Origin: Candidatus Martarchaeota archaeon
Lineage (GTDB): Archaea; Micrarchaeota; Micrarchaeia; Micrarchaeales; Micrarchaeaceae
DNA length: 9,111 nt
Assembly (NCBI GenBank): GCA_023474385.1
Contig: JAMCYB010000002.1
Coordinates: forward strand, 1-9,111
Direction of reading: 5' to 3'
Shown here: positions 6,768 to 9,111 of the stretch, one piece after another
How the letters are laid out: every line of letters starts with the position of its first letter
Numbering within the stretch: the stretch's first letter is position 1
Notes under the pieces: generated by a model
What the model was told of the DNA's origin: nothing
Seen by the model: the letters and a program-made list of their open reading frames with translations, nothing else
Database searches by the model: none
Made by a program: the position numbers and the translations under genes

Positions 6768-7103
6768 ATGATATATATAAAGTTTCATAATACGGATGAC
6801 GGGCTCATACTAGCAATGTGCGACTCGTCGCTCATAGATAGGGTGCTCGAGGAAGGAGATGTGTACATAGACGTAAAGAATTATTCAGAATTCTACAAGG
6901 GCGACCTTGTAGAGCCGGATCAGGCAAAGGCTCTGATAGTCAGAGATATCATAAAGGCCGCAAATATCATCGGCGACGAAGCCGTTGATGTGGCAATAGA
7001 CAGCGATGTCATACGGCAGGAGAACGTCAAGAAGGTAGAGGGGGTAAGGTACGCACATGCGTACAGGGTCGATAAGCCCGGCCAGGAAGCCCCGCCAGCA
7101 TAA
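6768..7103 (+). CDS. DUF424 family protein
   Basis: Small soluble archaeal protein of 111 residues resembling the DUF424 family, whose function is not established as far as I know. Recognisable points are the N-terminal strand MIYIKFHNTDDGLILAMCD, the EFYKGDLVEPDQA segment (41-53), the central helix around AANIIGDEAVDVAID (64-78), and the C-terminal EGVRYAHAYRV (91-101), which corresponds to the family's conserved end. The reading frame is open back to 6672, inside the glycosyltransferase gene, but ATG 6768 gives the full family-length protein, avoids the overlap and is preceded by AAAGGT. The gene sits 19 bases behind the glycosyltransferase and could share its transcript. It converges on the NAC gene with a 5-base gap. 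The C-terminal tail PGQEAPPA is probably disordered. Confidence 0.85.
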   Translation: MIYIKFHNTDDGLILAMCDSSLIDRVLEEGDVYIDVKNYSEFYKGDLVEPDQAKALIVRDIIKAANIIGDEAVDVAIDSDVIRQENVKKVEGVRYAHAYRVDKPGQEAPPA

Positions 7104-7108
7104 TGGTT

Positions 7109-7456
7109 TCACTGCTGCTCCTTAATCCTCATTATCGCTTCTGCTATGTCACCGTTCGTATCCTTGAGCGCCTGCTCCGCTTTGTCTCTGTCGTCTATTC
7201 CAGCCTTCTCCATTACCATGCGTATGTCCTCATCAGTTATTTCAACATTGACGCTCTTCTCCTTTTCTTCTACGTCTCCGGATATCTGGAAGCTCACCAT
7301 GCCCTGCGCCTCTATCCTAGTCACTTGGGGGTTATGTATCAGTATGTCGCGGTCGCTGCACGCAATGGTGACTGAATCTGCATTTACCTCGGATGATTTT
7401 ATACCCATCTTTGACATCAAGCTCTTAAGCGCCCGCGGGTCCATGTTTGGCATCAT
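7109..7456 (-). CDS. nac: Nascent polypeptide-associated complex protein, archaeal
   Basis: Archaeal NAC homologue, which forms a homodimer at the ribosome exit tunnel and contacts emerging nascent chains. The 115-residue protein begins MMPNMDPRALKSLMSKMGIK, as archaeal NACs typically do. It is followed by the NAC beta-barrel region (about 27-60, with VTIACSDRDILIHNPQVTRI) and a C-terminal UBA domain (about 73-115, VEITDEDIRMVMEKAGIDD and the closing NGDIAEAIMRI). The open frame extends to 7498, but the extra residues are not family-like and would lie upstream of the TATA box, so ATG 7456 or the adjacent ATG 7453 is the start. The TATA box places transcription initiation almost on these codons, so the mRNA is probably leaderless. 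Length and domain order are normal for the family. Confidence 0.95.
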   Translation of the reverse strand: MMPNMDPRALKSLMSKMGIKSSEVNADSVTIACSDRDILIHNPQVTRIEAQGMVSFQISGDVEEKEKSVNVEITDEDIRMVMEKAGIDDRDKAEQALKDTNGDIAEAIMRIKEQQ

Positions 7457-7473
7457 AGTAATCACTGCAAAAA

Positions 7474-7481
7474 TTTTATAG
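7474..7481 (-). promoter_or_regulatory. TATA box of the NAC gene, probable leaderless transcript
   Basis: The minus strand reads CTATAAAA, centred about 21 to 24 bases before the paired ATG codons at 7456 and 7453. A start site 25 bases downstream would fall at or within these codons, leaving no room for a Shine-Dalgarno. Confidence 0.6.
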
Positions 7482-7499
7482 TATATGGAGTGAAACACA

Positions 7500-7508
7500 T
7501 TTATATAT
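7500..7508 (+). promoter_or_regulatory. Putative TATA box of the pilin-LamG gene
   Basis: TTTATATAT lies in the 102-base divergent spacer between NAC and the pilin-like gene. A start site near 7530 would give a leader of about 29 bases to GTG 7559 or 11 bases to TTG 7541. A second AT-rich stretch at 7517-7527 is an alternative. Confidence 0.45.
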
Positions 7509-7558
7509 GAAGCGTCAAAAATAATATTGCATCATAAGGATTGGTTGGGGCGGGATTT

Positions 7559-8518
7559 GTGAGGCTGCAGAGCGCAATGGAGTACTTGATGACCTACGGC
7601 TGGGCCATCCTAATCGTTGCTGTCGTACTTGCGGCGCTATTTGAGCTCGGAGTCTTCAACGTCCTTAACCTGGAGCCGCACGTAGCACCAGGAGGGTGCT
7701 ATGTTTACAGGCCTGAGGGACCATCCACTCTCGCCTATATATCCTTATCGGGCGAATGCAACGGCTATCTTCCACAATTTGTGGCCCGGTTTAACGGTTA
7801 TTCAACAAACATAAGCGCGCCAGTATCGACATTGTCCCTCATGAACAAAGGGCAGTTCGCAGTCACATCGTGGATCTACATAGACGGGCAGACCGGGACT
7901 GAGCAGATGCCCGTATCTATTGGTGCGGACGTGTGCTACACTTCATACTACAGCGGGCCGGATGACACAGGCGTAATACTCATAGCTGCACCAGGCTATC
8001 CGGCAAGCGCGCCAAGTAACGCGCAGCCGGATTATTTCAAGGCTGCAGCATGCATATTCAACACCACATACGATGGGGCGCAGTGGGAATGGGTGACTGC
8101 AAATTTCACGCAAGGCGACTATAACAAATGGATTTTCGTCGCGACCACGTACAATGGAACCTACCTTGACCTGTATATAAATGGCAAGCTGGTGAATAGC
8201 ACTGAGGCCCCAGGTACGCTCCTCCAGCCAGAAGGCTATATGTCGCTGGGAAACATGTACTCGCCTATATATTCAGGAAGCAGGTTCTGGTACAACGGCT
8301 CGCTGTCAAATGTCCAGATATACAACGAATCGATAAGCGCGCAGGGAGTGGAATACCTGTATAAAGGCGGCATTGGCGAGCCGCCCGAAGAGCTCAACAA
8401 GCTTGCGCTTTGGATTCCGCTCAACGGCAACGCCAACGATTATAGTGGCAACACATATGGAAACCAGTTCTACAATGGCAGCTACTACGGCTGGATAGAC
8501 AACTATAGGTATACGTGA
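7559..8518 (+). CDS. Class III pilin-like surface protein with a LamG/ConA-like domain
   Basis: Predicted exported surface protein of 319 residues. The N-terminus MRLQSAMEYLMTYGWAILIV combines a short basic leader, a Q-x-x-x-E class III prepilin-like motif (Q4 to E8) and a hydrophobic helix (about 10-33) typical of archaeal pilin-like proteins. This is followed by an extracellular LamG/concanavalin-A-like domain, about 74-272. Its landmarks are QFVARFNGYSTNISAPVS, FAVTSWIYID (100-109), KWIFVATTYNGTYLDLYING (190-209) and the closing GSLSNVQIYNESISAQGVEY (247-266). Four cysteines (47, 67, 126, 165) could form disulfides, and many N-x-S/T sequons suggest glycosylation. GTG 7559 is preferred because it gives the short leader usual for this class; TTG 7541 would add six residues. 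The last 40 residues contain WIPLNGNANDYSGN (285-298), which resembles the start of a LamG domain. Likely role: sugar-binding adhesin or pilus-associated subunit at the cell surface; the ligand is unknown. Confidence 0.85.
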   Translation: MRLQSAMEYLMTYGWAILIVAVVLAALFELGVFNVLNLEPHVAPGGCYVYRPEGPSTLAYISLSGECNGYLPQFVARFNGYSTNISAPVSTLSLMNKGQFAVTSWIYIDGQTGTEQMPVSIGADVCYTSYYSGPDDTGVILIAAPGYPASAPSNAQPDYFKAAACIFNTTYDGAQWEWVTANFTQGDYNKWIFVATTYNGTYLDLYINGKLVNSTEAPGTLLQPEGYMSLGNMYSPIYSGSRFWYNGSLSNVQIYNESISAQGVEYLYKGGIGEPPEELNKLALWIPLNGNANDYSGNTYGNQFYNGSYYGWIDNYRYT

Positions 8519-8545
8519 CTGCATCGCGATATGCCTGCTGCAGGG

Positions 8546-9064
8546 TCATTTGGCTACAGCGTGACTCTTAGTTGCCCTAGGGCTGGAAACCAGTACGCTG
8601 TGCCCCGCAACGAACTCCAGGAAAGCACCGGGGTTTATTATGTACGACTTAGAGCCCTGCTGCATCGTATGTATGCCTACGTTCTCAAGGATTAGCATGT
8701 CGCCGCTGTCCATCCCCACGAGGTACGGCCCTTTGGCGTTGACTCCTCCGTACACATCAAACAGGCCAGCTATGTATTCTGCTGAATACTCATTGCGGTA
8801 CTTGAACAGGCGGGTTTTCCTCTCTAGCGCGTCAATCATCAGCTTCTTAAGCTTGGAGTTGTAGAACTTTACCTGCGAAACGCCCTGCTCTTCGCTGATA
8901 AGTATCTTATTGGGCTCTATGCCGAACTCATCTATCGCTATCTTCACAAATTTCTCCACGACTCTCTCGTTGTGGCTGTTCATACCTATGTAATCCCTTA
9001 TCGTGTGGCTGCATGCGCCCAGCGCATAGCTGACGTTCGGATTGAGGCCTAGTTTTTTGGACAT
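8546..9064 (-). CDS. LAGLIDADG-fold protein, probably catalytically inactive
   Basis: Small soluble 172-residue protein resembling a free-standing LAGLIDADG homing endonuclease. The second motif is YIAGLFDVYGG (97-107), preceded by the usual helix and linker. The residue corresponding to the metal-binding Asp of LAGLIDADG is Tyr105. A weaker first motif, SYALGACSHT (12-21), also lacks an acidic residue at that position. Between them, KILISEEQGVSQVKFYNSKLKKLMIDAL (split by the usual strand-helix turn) resembles the beta-beta-alpha part of one repeat. DNA cleavage therefore seems unlikely, and a domesticated nucleic-acid-binding role, as in bacterial WhiA, is plausible but inferred. No host intron or intein is seen around it. 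ATG 9064 is supported by a TATA box about 27 bases upstream, implying a leaderless mRNA. The gene converges on the pilin-LamG gene with a 27-base gap. Confidence 0.65.
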   Translation of the reverse strand: MSKKLGLNPNVSYALGACSHTIRDYIGMNSHNERVVEKFVKIAIDEFGIEPNKILISEEQGVSQVKFYNSKLKKLMIDALERKTRLFKYRNEYSAEYIAGLFDVYGGVNAKGPYLVGMDSGDMLILENVGIHTMQQGSKSYIINPGAFLEFVAGHSVLVSSPRATKSHAVAK

Positions 9065-9087
9065 CTATTAGTATTCACCAGCAAATG

Positions 9088-9096
9088 ATTTATACT
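9088..9096 (-). promoter_or_regulatory. TATA box of the LAGLIDADG-like gene, probable leaderless transcript
   Basis: The minus strand reads AGTATAAAT (9096-9088), centred about 27 bases before ATG 9064, with a purine-rich BRE-like AAG just upstream. Transcription should begin at or within two bases of the start codon, so no Shine-Dalgarno is expected, and none is seen. Confidence 0.65.
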
Positions 9097-9111
9097 TGCA
9101 CTGCAAAAGCA

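Noticed and set aside
7103..7481. Plus-strand open frames opposite NAC (7103-7375 and 7146-7481)
   Set aside because: NAC on the minus strand is a clear family match with domain order and promoter; these are shadows.
8546..9064. Active homing endonuclease belonging to an intron or intein
   Set aside because: The motif acids are missing, the gene has its own promoter, and no interrupted host gene is visible around it.

Overview
The window looks like chromosomal DNA from an archaeon, most likely a DPANN lineage close to Micrarchaeota (ARMAN type). The archaeal evidence is a nascent polypeptide-associated complex protein with a UBA tail, a DUF424 protein, a tRNA-Ser whose intron sits in a bulge-helix-bulge fold, TATA boxes about 25 bases before starts with little or no leader, and heavy use of ATA and AGG codons. 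The narrower DPANN/Micrarchaeota placement is an inference, resting mainly on a class III pilin-type N-terminus (QSAMEYLMTYGWAIL) of the kind I associate with these genomes. Gene density is high, almost all gaps are under 200 bases, and I see no insertion sequence, CRISPR array or rRNA.

Left block (1-3844, all +): the 3' part of truD (tRNA pseudouridine synthase, cut by the window edge); a 190-residue helical protein that I do not recognise; an FtsJ-fold 2'-O-methyltransferase with an N-terminal extension, reached across a 4-base gap with a good Shine-Dalgarno; and an MFS transporter. The block is mostly RNA modification plus one transporter.

Middle block (3857-6748): an exported clan GH-A glycoside hydrolase on the minus strand, an intron-containing tRNA-Ser(CGA) gene just upstream of it on the same strand, and a divergent membrane-bound family 2 glycosyltransferase of the cellulose-synthase-like kind. 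Synthase and secreted hydrolase side by side suggest a surface or extracellular polysaccharide locus.

Right block (6768-9064): a DUF424 protein following the glycosyltransferase; archaeal NAC on the minus strand; then, divergently, a pilin-like protein carrying a LamG/concanavalin-A-like domain, probably a surface adhesin; and finally a minus-strand protein that looks like a LAGLIDADG homing endonuclease fold that has lost its catalytic acid residues.

The most interesting items are the pilin-LamG fusion with an odd LamG-start signature at its very C-terminus, the apparently inactive free-standing LAGLIDADG protein, the tRNA-Ser intron with a mismatch in its splicing helix, and the synthase/hydrolase pair around the tRNA. 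No clearly new multi-gene system is evident.
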